A stretch of 64,000 nucleotides of DNA from Paraburkholderia lacunae (lineage in GTDB: Bacteria > Pseudomonadota > Gammaproteobacteria > Burkholderiales > Burkholderiaceae), in contig NZ_QHKS01000003.1 of the NCBI RefSeq assembly GCF_003353175.1, forward strand, positions 248,001 to 312,000, read 5' to 3'. The notes below the pieces were generated by a model. That model did not search any database. It had not been told where the DNA came from and saw only the letters and a program-made list of their open reading frames with translations. A program made the position numbers and the translations under genes. Shown piece after piece: positions 10,102 to 18,677 of the stretch (the stretch's first letter is position 1; each line of letters begins with the position of its first letter).

Positions 10102-11493
10102 ATGCCGCAGACCACTTCCCCCGCCGTGCCGACGCCTTCCACGCCGAAGGTCGGTTTCGTCAGCCTCGGCTGCCCTAAAGCGCTTGTCGACTCCGAGCAG
10201 ATCATCACGCAGTTGCGCGCCGAGGGCTACGAGATCTCCGGCACGTACGACGGCGCGGACCTCGTGGTCGTCAACACCTGCGGCTTCATCGACGAAGCCG
10301 TGCAGGAAAGCCTCGACGCGATCGGCGAAGCGCTCCACGAAAACGGCAAGGTGATCGTCACCGGCTGCCTCGGCGCGAAGAAGAGCGCGAGCGGCTCCGG
10401 TCTGATCGAAGAGGTGCATCCGAAGGTGCTGGCCGTGACCGGCCCGCACGCGCTCGGCGAGGTGATGCAGGCGGTGCATAACCATCTGCCGAAGCCGCAC
10501 GATCCGTTCGTCGACCTGGTGCCGGCCGCGGGCGTGAAACTCACGCCGCGTCACTACGCATACCTGAAAATTTCCGAAGGCTGTAACCACCGCTGCACGT
10601 TCTGCATCATCCCGTCGATGCGCGGCGACCTCGTGTCGCGTCCGGTCGCCGAGGTCATGCTCGAAGCGGAAAACCTGTTCAAGTCCGGCGTGAAGGAGCT
10701 GCTGGTCATTTCGCAGGACACCAGCGCTTATGGCGTCGACGTCAAGTACCGCACGGGATTCTGGAACGGCAAGCCGATCAAGACGCGGATGACCGATCTG
10801 GTCGGCGCGCTCGGCGAACTCGCCGCGCAATACGGCGCATGGGTGCGTCTGCACTATGTGTATCCGTATCCGAGCGTCGACGAAGTGATTCCGATGATGG
10901 CCGAAGGTCCGTACAAAGGCCATGTGCTGCCGTATCTCGACGTGCCGTTCCAGCACGCGCACCCTGAAGTGCTGAAGCGCATGAAGCGTCCGGCCAACGC
11001 CGAGAAGGTGATGGAGCGCGTGAAGGCGTGGCGTGAAATGTGTCCCGATCTGACGATCCGCAGCACGTTCATCGCCGGCTTCCCGGGCGAGACCGAAGAG
11101 CAGTTCCAGACGCTGCTCGATTTCATCCGCGAGGCGGAGCTGGATCGGGTCGGCTGCTTTGCGTACTCGCCGGTCGAAGGCGCCACGGCCAACGAACTCG
11201 ACGGCGCGCTGCCGGACGATGTGCGTGAGGAACGCCGTGCGCGTTTCATGGAAGTGGCCGAAGAAGTGTCGGCGAAGCGCATCGCGAAGAAGGTCGGCAA
11301 GACCCTCAAGGTACTGGTCGACGAGATCAACGCCGACGGCGGCATTGGCCGCACCGCTGCGGATGCGCCTGAGATCGACGGTGTTGTGTATATCGCGCCC
11401 GCCGCCAAAGCGTCGAAGCGCTATAAGGTCGGCGATTTCGTGTCGGTGAAGATCACGGGCGCCGACGGTCACGACCTGTGGGGCGAGGTTTAA
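10102..11493 (+). CDS. rimO: Ribosomal protein S12 methylthiotransferase RimO
   Basis: RimO adds a methylthio group to an aspartate of ribosomal protein S12 using two iron-sulfur clusters and SAM. The 463-residue protein has the N-terminal UPF0004 cysteines C24 ([12 protein letters not shown]), C60 (VNTCGF) and C89 (TGCLG). The radical-SAM triad is C161, C165 and C168 (GCNHRCTFC), and a C-terminal TRAM domain follows. The [12 protein letters not shown] signature separates RimO from MiaB. The 272-bp gap after phaR contains TACAAT (9970-9975), a possible -10 without a convincing -35. kdgK starts 3 bp after the stop. Confidence 0.95.
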   Translation: MPQTTSPAVPTPSTPKVGFVSLGCPKALVDSEQIITQLRAEGYEISGTYDGADLVVVNTCGFIDEAVQESLDAIGEALHENGKVIVTGCLGAKKSASGSGLIEEVHPKVLAVTGPHALGEVMQAVHNHLPKPHDPFVDLVPAAGVKLTPRHYAYLKISEGCNHRCTFCIIPSMRGDLVSRPVAEVMLEAENLFKSGVKELLVISQDTSAYGVDVKYRTGFWNGKPIKTRMTDLVGALGELAAQYGAWVRLHYVYPYPSVDEVIPMMAEGPYKGHVLPYLDVPFQHAHPEVLKRMKRPANAEKVMERVKAWREMCPDLTIRSTFIAGFPGETEEQFQTLLDFIREAELDRVGCFAYSPVEGATANELDGALPDDVREERRARFMEVAEEVSAKRIAKKVGKTLKVLVDEINADGGIGRTAADAPEIDGVVYIAPAAKASKRYKVGDFVSVKITGADGHDLWGEV

Positions 11494-11496
11494 GCA

Positions 11497-12462
11497 ATGG
11501 CCTTTAGCGTGACTCCTGTGCCGGAAGCCCGGACGCCGGACGCCCGAATGCCGCAGATCCTCGCGCTCGGCGAGGCGATGATCGAGTTCAACCAGTCGGC
11601 CAAGGATCAGCCGAACTACCTGCAAGGTTTCGGCGGCGACACGTCGAACTTCTGTATCGCGGCGGCACGGCAGGGCGCGAAGACCGGTTTCGTGTCCGCG
11701 GTCGGCGGCGATCATTTCGGGCGTTTGCTGATCGATTTGTGGGAACGCGAGCAGGTGGATACCTCGCACGTGCATGTGGATGAGCACGCATCGACCGGCG
11801 TGTATTTTGTCTCGCACGGCCCCAACGGCCACACGTTCGACTATTTGCGCGCCGGTTCGGCCGCGAGCCGTTATGCGCCGCACGACCTGCCGCTCGATGC
11901 GATTGCCGAGGCCAACGTCATCCATCTGTCCGGCATCAGCCTCGCGATCAGCCTGAGTGCCTGCGACGCGGCGCTTGCCGCGATCGAACATGCACGAGCC
12001 AACGGCGTGCGCGTGAGCTTCGACACGAATCTGCGCCTGAAGCTGTGGCCGTTGGCCCGGGCGCGCGCGGTGATGCTCGAAGCGATCCGTCAAACCGACA
12101 TCTGTCTGCCGAGCTGGGACGACGTGACCGAACTCACCGGCCTGACCGGCCGCGACGAGATCGTCGATTTCCTGCTGTCGCATGGTCCGCGTGTGGTCGC
12201 GCTCAAGCTCGGCAAGGAAGGTTCGTATATCGCGACGCCCAATGAGCGGCGCGTCGTGCCGGGCCACGCCGTTAATGCGGTCGATGCGACCGGCGCGGGC
12301 GACTGCTTCGGCGGCGCGTTCATCGCGCGCATCGTCGCCGGTGACGATCCTTTTGAAGCGGCGCGCTATGCGAACGTCGCCGCGGCGCTGTCGACGCAAG
12401 GCTACGGCGCCGTCGCGCCGATTCCTTCGCGGGCGACGGTCGAACACATCCTGGCAGGCTGA
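11497..12462 (+). CDS. kdgK: 2-dehydro-3-deoxygluconokinase (PfkB family)
   Basis: This is a ribokinase/PfkB-family sugar kinase. The sequence pattern LGEAMIEFNQ, GGDTSNFCIAAAR and STGVYFVSHGPNG is that of KDG kinases, which phosphorylate 2-keto-3-deoxygluconate in hexuronate and Entner-Doudoroff-type catabolism. The signature DATGAGDCF gives catalytic D269. It has 321 residues from the first ATG, and an internal start at MPQIL (11548) is possible because the first 17 residues are not conserved in appearance. It begins 3 bp after rimO, so it is co-transcribed although functionally unrelated. Confidence 0.85.
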   Translation: MAFSVTPVPEARTPDARMPQILALGEAMIEFNQSAKDQPNYLQGFGGDTSNFCIAAARQGAKTGFVSAVGGDHFGRLLIDLWEREQVDTSHVHVDEHASTGVYFVSHGPNGHTFDYLRAGSAASRYAPHDLPLDAIAEANVIHLSGISLAISLSACDAALAAIEHARANGVRVSFDTNLRLKLWPLARARAVMLEAIRQTDICLPSWDDVTELTGLTGRDEIVDFLLSHGPRVVALKLGKEGSYIATPNERRVVPGHAVNAVDATGAGDCFGGAFIARIVAGDDPFEAARYANVAAALSTQGYGAVAPIPSRATVEHILAG

Positions 12463-12530
12463 TTACTTCGCGCTGCGACGCGCGGCCCGCCAAGGCAAGG
12501 TCATCTTGAGAGACTAAAGAGGAGCGAGCG

Positions 12531-13715
12531 ATGCAACGGGACGTAGTGGTGGTAAGCGGTGTGCGTACGGCGATCGGCGGCTTTGGCGGCAGTCTGAAGG
12601 ATTTTCCGCCGACCGATCTCGGCGCCCGCGTGGTGCGCGAAGCGCTGGCGCGCGCCAATGTGTCCGGCGATGAAGTCGGCCATGTGGTGTTCGGCAATGT
12701 CGTGCATACCGAACCGAAAGACATGTATCTGGCGCGCGTGGCCGCGATCAACGGCGGCGTCGCGCAACACGCGCCCGCGTTGACGGTGAACCGCCTGTGC
12801 GGCTCGGGCTTGCAGGCGATCGTGTCGGCCGCGCAAAGCGTGCTGCTCGGCGACGCCGATATTGCGATCGGCGGCGGCGCGGAAAACATGAGCCGCGCAC
12901 CGTACTCGATGCACGCCGCGCGCTTCGGCCAGCGCATGGGTGATGCGCGCCTCGTCGACATGATGGTCGGTGCGCTGAACGACCCGTTCCAGTCGATTCA
13001 TATGGGTGTGACGGCTGAGAACGTTGCGCGCAAATACGACATCTCGCGTGAAGCGCAGGATGCGCTCGCGCTCGAATCGCATCGCCGCGCGGCTCACGCG
13101 ATCACGAGTGGCTATTTCAAGGAACAGATCCTGCCGATCACGATTCCTTCGAAGAAGGGCGACGTCGTGTTCGATACGGACGAGCACGCACGCATGAATG
13201 CAACGGCGGAAGACTTCTCGAAGCTCAAGCCGGTGTTCGCGAAGGAAAATGGCACGGTGACGGCCGGTAATGCGTCGGGCATCAACGACGCCGCCGCGGC
13301 GGTCGTACTGATGGAGCGCGGCGTCGCCGAACAGCGCGGCATCAAGCCACTGGCGCGGTTGGTTTCGTATGCGCATGCCGGCGTCGATCCGGCTTATATG
13401 GGTATCGGCCCAGTGCCGGCCACGCGCAAGGCGCTCGAGCGCGCCGGCCTGACGGTCGCCGATCTCGATGTGATCGAGGCGAACGAGGCGTTTGCCGCTC
13501 AGGCGTGCGCGGTCAGCAAGGAACTCGGCCTCGACCCCGCGAAGGTCAATCCGAACGGCTCGGGCATTTCGCTCGGTCACCCGATCGGCGCGACCGGCGC
13601 GCTGATTACCGTCAAGGCCCTGTACGAGTTGCAGCGGGTTGGCGGGCGGTATGCGCTGGTGACGATGTGTATCGGCGGCGGCCAGGGTATTGCGGCGATC
13701 TTCGAACGGATCTGA
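12531..13715 (+). CDS. bktB: Beta-ketothiolase BktB
   Basis: BktB is the thiolase with broad chain length that supplies 3-ketovaleryl-CoA and longer precursors for copolymer PHA. The 394-residue protein closely follows the C. necator BktB pattern (VVVSGVRTAIGGFGGSLKD, VFGNVVHTEPKDMYL). Active-site residues are C90 (LCGSG), H350 (LGHPIGATG) and C380 (CIGGGQG). It is preceded by AGAGGAGCGAGCG, a good ribosome-binding site. It lies 2.7 kb after phaR, separated by rimO and kdgK, and is clearly different in sequence from phaA, so it is a second enzyme rather than a recent duplicate. Confidence 0.93.
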   Translation: MQRDVVVVSGVRTAIGGFGGSLKDFPPTDLGARVVREALARANVSGDEVGHVVFGNVVHTEPKDMYLARVAAINGGVAQHAPALTVNRLCGSGLQAIVSAAQSVLLGDADIAIGGGAENMSRAPYSMHAARFGQRMGDARLVDMMVGALNDPFQSIHMGVTAENVARKYDISREAQDALALESHRRAAHAITSGYFKEQILPITIPSKKGDVVFDTDEHARMNATAEDFSKLKPVFAKENGTVTAGNASGINDAAAAVVLMERGVAEQRGIKPLARLVSYAHAGVDPAYMGIGPVPATRKALERAGLTVADLDVIEANEAFAAQACAVSKELGLDPAKVNPNGSGISLGHPIGATGALITVKALYELQRVGGRYALVTMCIGGGQGIAAIFERI

Positions 13716-13739
13716 GCCGGGCGGCAAACGCGTGTCAGA

Positions 13740-13772
13740 CAGGTATCAAGCAGGTATCGAGCAGGTATCAAG
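13740..13772. repeat. Three 11-bp tandem repeats
   Basis: CAGGTATCAAG, CAGGTATCGAG and CAGGTATCAAG follow one another exactly between bktB and the next gene, ending 18 bp before the next start codon. Confidence 0.85.
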
Positions 13773-13790
13773 CAACAAGGAAAGTAACGG

Positions 13791-14453
13791 ATGCAGGAAT
13801 CGAAAGCGATGAAGGGCGCTGCACATCGGCGCGGTTGGGCCGGTTCAGTCATGAGCGTTGCCGTGTTGCTGTGTGCCGGCGCGGCGGCGTTGATGCCCGC
13901 GCAGACGTGGGCGGAAAGCGACGCGGTGAAGGAATTGGCGGCGGCGCCGCCGATTCAGTTGCCGCTCAAGCCGAGCCCCGAATTCGCGAAGTTCCCGCGC
14001 TACACCGGCATGCTGGGCTCGCGTCAGATCGTGCTGCGGCTCGGCGCGAAAACCGATGATCCGTCCGGCGTGCACGGCGAGTATCAGTACACCGATAACG
14101 GCGAAGTGGTGCTGATCGCGGGCGACCGTGACGGCGACGTGCTCGAAGTCGAAGAGTCGAACGACGGCACGCATATCACCGGGAACTGGGTCGGCAAATT
14201 TGCCGCCGACGGTTCGGTCACGGGCGAACGGATGAACGTCGACGATTCCCAACCGCTGGCGTTCGATCTGAAGCCTCTGGCAGCGGGGCAGGCGGTGCCG
14301 GCCGCCGCGGCTGTCACGGCTGCGGGCGCTGCTGTGAACAAGACCGCGCCGTCGCCGCAGCCATCCGCGGGTGCGGCCGCTGCACCGGCCCCGGCGGCCG
14401 GAACGGGCGGTCACGCGGTGGGTGGCGTCAGCAACCTGCAAACCGGCGAGTGA
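13791..14453 (+). CDS. Exported protein of unknown function
   Basis: The 220-residue product is not recognised. It begins with a basic stretch and a hydrophobic segment (about residues 20-35) ending at an AQTWAES-like cleavage site, so it should be exported to the periplasm. The middle part (FPRYTGMLGSRQIVLRLG, then GEYQYTDNGEVVLIAGDRDG and NGTHITGNW-like turns) suggests a small beta-rich domain, perhaps 90 residues. The C-terminal 60 residues are Ala/Pro/Gly low complexity. It may start at 13809 instead. A ribosome-binding site AAGGAAAG precedes the first ATG. It is followed directly by the cystathionine beta-lyase gene, 8 bp away. Confidence 0.7.
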   Translation: MQESKAMKGAAHRRGWAGSVMSVAVLLCAGAAALMPAQTWAESDAVKELAAAPPIQLPLKPSPEFAKFPRYTGMLGSRQIVLRLGAKTDDPSGVHGEYQYTDNGEVVLIAGDRDGDVLEVEESNDGTHITGNWVGKFAADGSVTGERMNVDDSQPLAFDLKPLAAGQAVPAAAAVTAAGAAVNKTAPSPQPSAGAAAAPAPAAGTGGHAVGGVSNLQTGE

Positions 14454-14461
14454 AATTCACC

Positions 14462-15646
14462 ATGACCCAATCCAAATCCAAACGCGGTCTGCAAACCCGC
14501 ATCGTGCGCGCCACGGATCAGCTCACGCCTGGCTTCGAATCGTTCTCGATGCCGGTCATGCGGGCTTCGACCGTCGTGTTCCCCGATCTCGCGACGATGC
14601 GCGCGCTCGACTGGAAAAACGATGCGCAATGGCGCTACGGCCTGCACGCCACGCCGACTTCGCTCGCGCTGGCGCAGCGGCTTGCGACCATCGAAGGCGG
14701 CAATCACGCGTTATTGCAGCCGTCGGGGCTGTCGTCGATTTCGAACGTGTACTTCGGCATTGTCAAAGCCGGCGACGACGTGCTGATTCCCGATAACGTC
14801 TACTCGCCGAACCGCGATCACGGCGACTGGCTGGCGCGCGATTTCGGCATCACCGCGCGTTACTACGATCCGATGATCGGCGCGGGCATCGCCGATCTGA
14901 TCCAGCCCAACACGCGCTTGATCTGGCTGGAAGCGCCGGGTTCGGTCACGATGGAAGTGGCCGACGTGCCCGCCATCACCGCGGTTGCGCGCGCGCGCAA
15001 CGTTGTCACGGCCATCGACAATACGTGGTCGGCGGGACTCGCGTTCCGGCCGTTCGACCACGGCGTCGATATCTCGGTGCAGGCGCTGACCAAGTACCAG
15101 TCGGGCGGCGGCGACGTGCTGATGGGCGCGACCATTACCGTCGACCGCGAGTTGCATCTGAAGCTGAAGGCTGCACGCATGCGCATGGGCATCGGCGTCT
15201 CCTCGGATGACTGTTCGCTGATTCTGCGCAGCCTGCCGACCATGCAACTGCGCTTCGAACAGCATGACCGCGCGGCGCTCGGGCTGGCCAGATGGCTGAA
15301 GACGCGGCCGGAAATCGCGGCGGTATTGCACCCGGGGCTGCCCGATTGCCCGGGGCATGAATTTTTCAAGCGCGACTTCACGGGCGCGGGCGGCCTGTTT
15401 TCCGTTGTGTTCGAGGGGCGTTACAGCCCGGCGCAAATCGATACGTTCTGCGAGTCGCTGGATCTGTTTTCGCTCGGTTGGAGCTGGGGCGGCGCACATA
15501 GTCTCGCGATGCCGTACGACGTCGCGTCGATGCGCACCGAAGGTCAATGGCCGCATCGCGGTACGTTGGTGCGGTTTTATATCGGCCTGGAAGAGGAGGC
15601 CGATTTGCGCGCGGATATCGAACACAGTCTGGCTGCGCTGGGTTAA
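14462..15646 (+). CDS. metC: Cystathionine beta-lyase (Cys/Met metabolism PLP enzyme)
   Basis: The enzyme is expected to cleave cystathionine to homocysteine, pyruvate and ammonia in methionine synthesis. The 394-residue fold-type I PLP enzyme shows the lysine that binds PLP at K211 in ALTKYQSGGGD. The segment WRYGLHATPTSLALAQRL is typical of bacterial MetC rather than of the gamma-synthase group. The upstream GTG at 14450 overlaps the previous stop and was not chosen; the ATG at 14462 gives a normal N-terminus. A strong terminator follows 29 bp after the stop. Confidence 0.88.
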   Translation: MTQSKSKRGLQTRIVRATDQLTPGFESFSMPVMRASTVVFPDLATMRALDWKNDAQWRYGLHATPTSLALAQRLATIEGGNHALLQPSGLSSISNVYFGIVKAGDDVLIPDNVYSPNRDHGDWLARDFGITARYYDPMIGAGIADLIQPNTRLIWLEAPGSVTMEVADVPAITAVARARNVVTAIDNTWSAGLAFRPFDHGVDISVQALTKYQSGGGDVLMGATITVDRELHLKLKAARMRMGIGVSSDDCSLILRSLPTMQLRFEQHDRAALGLARWLKTRPEIAAVLHPGLPDCPGHEFFKRDFTGAGGLFSVVFEGRYSPAQIDTFCESLDLFSLGWSWGGAHSLAMPYDVASMRTEGQWPHRGTLVRFYIGLEEEADLRADIEHSLAALG

Positions 15647-15675
15647 ACGCCCGGGCGTTCTTGTCGAAGTTCAAG

Positions 15676-15715
15676 CAAGCCCATCGGGATCTGGTTCCGA
15701 TGGGCTTGTTCTTTG
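15676..15715 (+). terminator. Factor-independent terminator of metC
   Basis: A perfect 12-bp stem (CAAGCCCATCGG / CCGATGGGCTTG) with a 9-base loop is followed by TTCTTTG. Confidence 0.85.
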
Positions 15716-15847
15716 TCGATATAGCCAGTAAGCCTGACCATTCGGCCGAATGTTCGATGTCGAATCTCGACGCTACGGCCACCACGACGATCTTCTTCAT
15801 AGTCCTACATGTTCACCTGATTTAGTTTTTCTAGATAGTGCAGCACT

Positions 15848-15853
15848 TATACT
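15848..15853 (+). promoter_or_regulatory. Possible -10 element of the small membrane protein gene
   Basis: TATACT lies 27 bp before the start codon of the 43-residue gene, in an AT-rich stretch. No convincing -35 is present at 17 bp (only a T-rich run). Confidence 0.35.
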
Positions 15854-15874
15854 GGACAACTAAAGGAGGCACTC

Positions 15875-16006
15875 ATGAAAAAACTGGTCAAATTTTTCGC
15901 ATCCGAGCAAGGCTTCGATCGAATGTGTTGGTGGGCGGGCAGGGTGTTTTTCACCTGCGCGGTCTTCATGACTGTCGCGGTCGTCATAACGTTGCAGAAC
16001 AAATGA
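15875..16006 (+). CDS. 43-residue single-span membrane protein
   Basis: A short gene missed by length cut-offs. A near-perfect ribosome-binding site, AAAGGAGG, sits 5 bp before the ATG. The product starts MKKLVKFFASEQGFDRMCWW and continues with a hydrophobic segment (about residues 21-39: AGRVFFTCAVFMTVAVVIT), ending LQNK. A basic N-terminus of 20 residues and one membrane span suggest a cytoplasm-in, small inner-membrane protein. It stands alone between the metC terminator and the convergent serB, 60 bp from the serB stop. Function is unknown; I do not recognise a family. Confidence 0.7.
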   Translation: MKKLVKFFASEQGFDRMCWWAGRVFFTCAVFMTVAVVITLQNK

Positions 16007-16066
16007 GTCTGAGGCTTGCGCTGGCTGTTGCGCTCTGCCAGCCGGCGCTCCTGAACCCCCAACGCT

Positions 16067-16906
16067 TCAGAACAACCGCAACAACCCATCCAGTCCAACG
16101 TGGTTGAACGCCACGCTGGCCGCTTCGCGCACCACCGGCTTTGCGCGGAACGCCACCGATAGGCCCGCCTCGGCCATCATCTTCAGATCGTTCGAACCAT
16201 CGCCCATCGCGATCGCGCGGGCCGGCTCGATGCTCAGTTGGGCGCAAGTCTCGCGCAGCGTGCGCGCTTTCACATCGGCGTCGACGATCTCGCCGATCAC
16301 CTTGCCGGTCAGCTTCCCGTCAGCGATTTCGAGCCTATTGGCGCGTGTAAAGTCCAGGCCGAGCCGGGCCTTCAGCTTGTCGGTGAAGAACGTAAATCCG
16401 CCCGACACCAGCAGTGTTTTCAAACCGGCTGCCTTCGCGCCGGCCAGCATCTGTTCCGCCCCCGGCGAGAGTTGCAGGCGCTCGTCATAAACGCGTTCGA
16501 GCGCGCCGGCGTCGAGTCCCTTGAGCAGCGCCACGCGGCGCGTCAGACTCTCGCTGAAATCCTTGATTTCGCCGCGCATCGAAGCTTCCGTGATGGCAGC
16601 CACTTCGGCCTTTAGCCCGCAAAAATCGGCAATTTCGTCGATGCATTCGATCGTGATCAGCGTCGAGTCCATATCCATCGCGACCAGCCCGAAATCGCGC
16701 AGCTTGCTGCCTGTTTCGACAAACGCGTAGTCCAGTTGATGGGTGCCGCAATAGACCTCGAGGTCGGCGCGCTGCGTAACCTGGGCGTCGGCGATGCGAA
16801 TCGCGTGCGCGTCGATGATGCTGGCCTGCGAGCCGCGCGCGAGGGCGACGAGCGTTTTATGGTGGTCGGCGGACAGGGGCGCGGGGCTTTGGATGACGAG
16901 GTTCAT
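16067..16906 (-). CDS. serB: Phosphoserine phosphatase SerB
   Basis: SerB dephosphorylates phosphoserine, the last step of serine synthesis. It belongs to the HAD superfamily: DMDST gives nucleophile D78 and acid/base D80, LLVSGGFTFF is motif II, and GDGSNDLKMM is motif IV. The first 70 residues form a short ACT-like regulatory domain. The start MNLVIQSPAP (279 residues) was chosen; the longer open frame adds 41 residues of Arg/Ala-rich sequence without domain character. The divergent P450 gene starts 265 bp away. Confidence 0.94.
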   Translation of the reverse strand: MNLVIQSPAPLSADHHKTLVALARGSQASIIDAHAIRIADAQVTQRADLEVYCGTHQLDYAFVETGSKLRDFGLVAMDMDSTLITIECIDEIADFCGLKAEVAAITEASMRGEIKDFSESLTRRVALLKGLDAGALERVYDERLQLSPGAEQMLAGAKAAGLKTLLVSGGFTFFTDKLKARLGLDFTRANRLEIADGKLTGKVIGEIVDADVKARTLRETCAQLSIEPARAIAMGDGSNDLKMMAEAGLSVAFRAKPVVREAASVAFNHVGLDGLLRLF

Positions 16907-17171
16907 GGACGACGCAGCAGTAACGCAGGAAAGGGCACGCGCGGCGCGCGCGGAAAATCCCGCTATTGTAACGGTTCGGCGGCACGCAACCGCCGGGGCG
17001 ACCGGTGAGCAACCCGCGTGTGCAACCATCAGACGTGCGGTTCATACTGGCGCATCGAGCGATGCCCTGCGTCCATGGCGCCCGCCAACCCGGCCGCGCC
17101 CCACCTGATGGCGGTACGCCACACCGCGTGAATTGGAGCGGCGACGAGGCGCACCACTACGGAGACAACCG

Positions 17172-18413
17172 ATGACCCCGGCGACCGCCACCGACGCGCT
17201 CACCTTTGCGCGCGACTTCGATCTGCGCCATCTGAGCCCGGCCTTCTATACCAACCCGTATCCGGTCTACCACGCGCTGCGCACGCATGAGCCGGTCAAG
17301 CGCATGCCGGACGGGTCGTTGTTTCTGACGCGTTTTCGCGATGTGCAGGCTGTCTACCGCGACCCCAAGACGTTCAGTTCCGACAAGACTGTCGAATTCA
17401 GGCCGAAGTATGGCGACGCGCCGCTCTACACGCATCACACGACCAGTCTCGTCTTCAACGATCCGCCGCGGCATACGCGGGTGCGCAAGCTGATCGCCGG
17501 CGCGCTGACGGCGCGCGCGATCGCGGCAATGGAGCCTGGCCTGATCCGCCTCGTCGACGGCTTGCTCGACGCCGCCGCTGCGCGCGGCCGGATCGACCTG
17601 ATCGGCGAGTTCGCGTCGGCGATTCCGGTCGAGATCATCGGCAATCTGCTGGATGTGCCGCACGCCGAGCGCGGGCCGTTGCGGGGCTGGTCGCTGGCGA
17701 TTCTCGGCGCGCTCGAACCGTCGCTGACCGACGCGCAACTCGAGCGCGGCAACCGCGCGGTTAGCGAATTCGTCGGCTATTTGCAGGATCTCGTGGCGCG
17801 GCGCCGGCGCGAACCCGGCGATCCGCAGCATGACGTGCTGACGCGTCTGATCGAGGGCGAAGAGGGCGGCGAGCAGTTGTCGGAAACGGAGTTGCTGCAA
17901 AACTGTATCTTCATTCTGAACGCCGGTCATGAAACGACCACCAACCTGATCGGCAACGGCCTCGTCACGCTGACCGAATGGCCGGAACAGCGCGCGGCGT
18001 TGTTGCACGAACCGTCGCTGATCGAGTCGGCGGTTGAAGAGTGCTTGCGCTTCGAGAGTTCGAATCAGCTCGGCAACCGGATGACGACGGTCGATACGGA
18101 GATCGGCGGTGTCGCGGTGGCGCGCGGCACGCCCGTCACGCTGTGCATCGGCGCGGCCAATCGCGACCCGGAGCAGTTCGCGGAACCGGATCGCTTCGAC
18201 ATCCGCCGCGATCCGAACCGGCATCTGGCGTTCGGCTTCGGCATTCATCAATGCGCGGGGTTGTCGCTCGCGCGGCTCGAGGCGCGGATCGCGATCGGGC
18301 GCTTTGTGCAGCGCTTTCCCGCTTATCGCCTCGATGGCGAACCGACTCGCGGCGGACGCGTGCGGTTTCGCGGTTTCGCTGCGGTGCCGGTCGAACTCGA
18401 CCCGGCGAACTGA
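17172..18413 (+). CDS. Cytochrome P450
   Basis: A soluble bacterial class I P450 of 413 residues, which inserts oxygen into an organic substrate using electrons from a ferredoxin. Visible motifs are the I-helix AGHETTTNL, the K-helix ExxR in EECLRFES, and the heme-binding loop FGFGIHQCAG with axial cysteine C361. A ribosome-binding site GGAG precedes the ATG. No ferredoxin or reductase gene is adjacent, so its redox partners are encoded elsewhere. The substrate cannot be deduced; the I-helix and N-terminus resemble the large CYP107-like bacterial group. Confidence 0.9.
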   Translation: MTPATATDALTFARDFDLRHLSPAFYTNPYPVYHALRTHEPVKRMPDGSLFLTRFRDVQAVYRDPKTFSSDKTVEFRPKYGDAPLYTHHTTSLVFNDPPRHTRVRKLIAGALTARAIAAMEPGLIRLVDGLLDAAAARGRIDLIGEFASAIPVEIIGNLLDVPHAERGPLRGWSLAILGALEPSLTDAQLERGNRAVSEFVGYLQDLVARRRREPGDPQHDVLTRLIEGEEGGEQLSETELLQNCIFILNAGHETTTNLIGNGLVTLTEWPEQRAALLHEPSLIESAVEECLRFESSNQLGNRMTTVDTEIGGVAVARGTPVTLCIGAANRDPEQFAEPDRFDIRRDPNRHLAFGFGIHQCAGLSLARLEARIAIGRFVQRFPAYRLDGEPTRGGRVRFRGFAAVPVELDPAN

Positions 18414-18677
18414 GCTCCACATCGCAACTGTTCGAGGCGTCGGCGCATCGCGGCTGCGATGAAAAACGTCTTGACGGAGCGCGGTGAGCGCTATCGAGTC
18501 GGCCTGTCAAACACGAAAAGGAACAAGCCATGAAGACCTCACCGCGAGCAATGACGGTTGCGTCGATTCGCGGGGAGCGCCGGTTGGCGCAACAGTGGTT
18601 ATGCCGCGAGGGCGCTGGAAGCAAGCCGCGGAGCGATCCTGCTACGTGCAGTTAGTCACCGGGAGACCCTGCGCGCC

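Noticed and set aside
18530..18655. 41-codon frame after a good ribosome-binding site (AAAAGGAACAAGCC-ATG) starting MKTSPRAMTV, looking like the start of a small exported protein
   Set aside because: The signal sequence is not hydrophobic, the frame ends soon, and shifting frames did not restore a recognisable protein. It may be a decayed gene, but the sequence alone does not show it.
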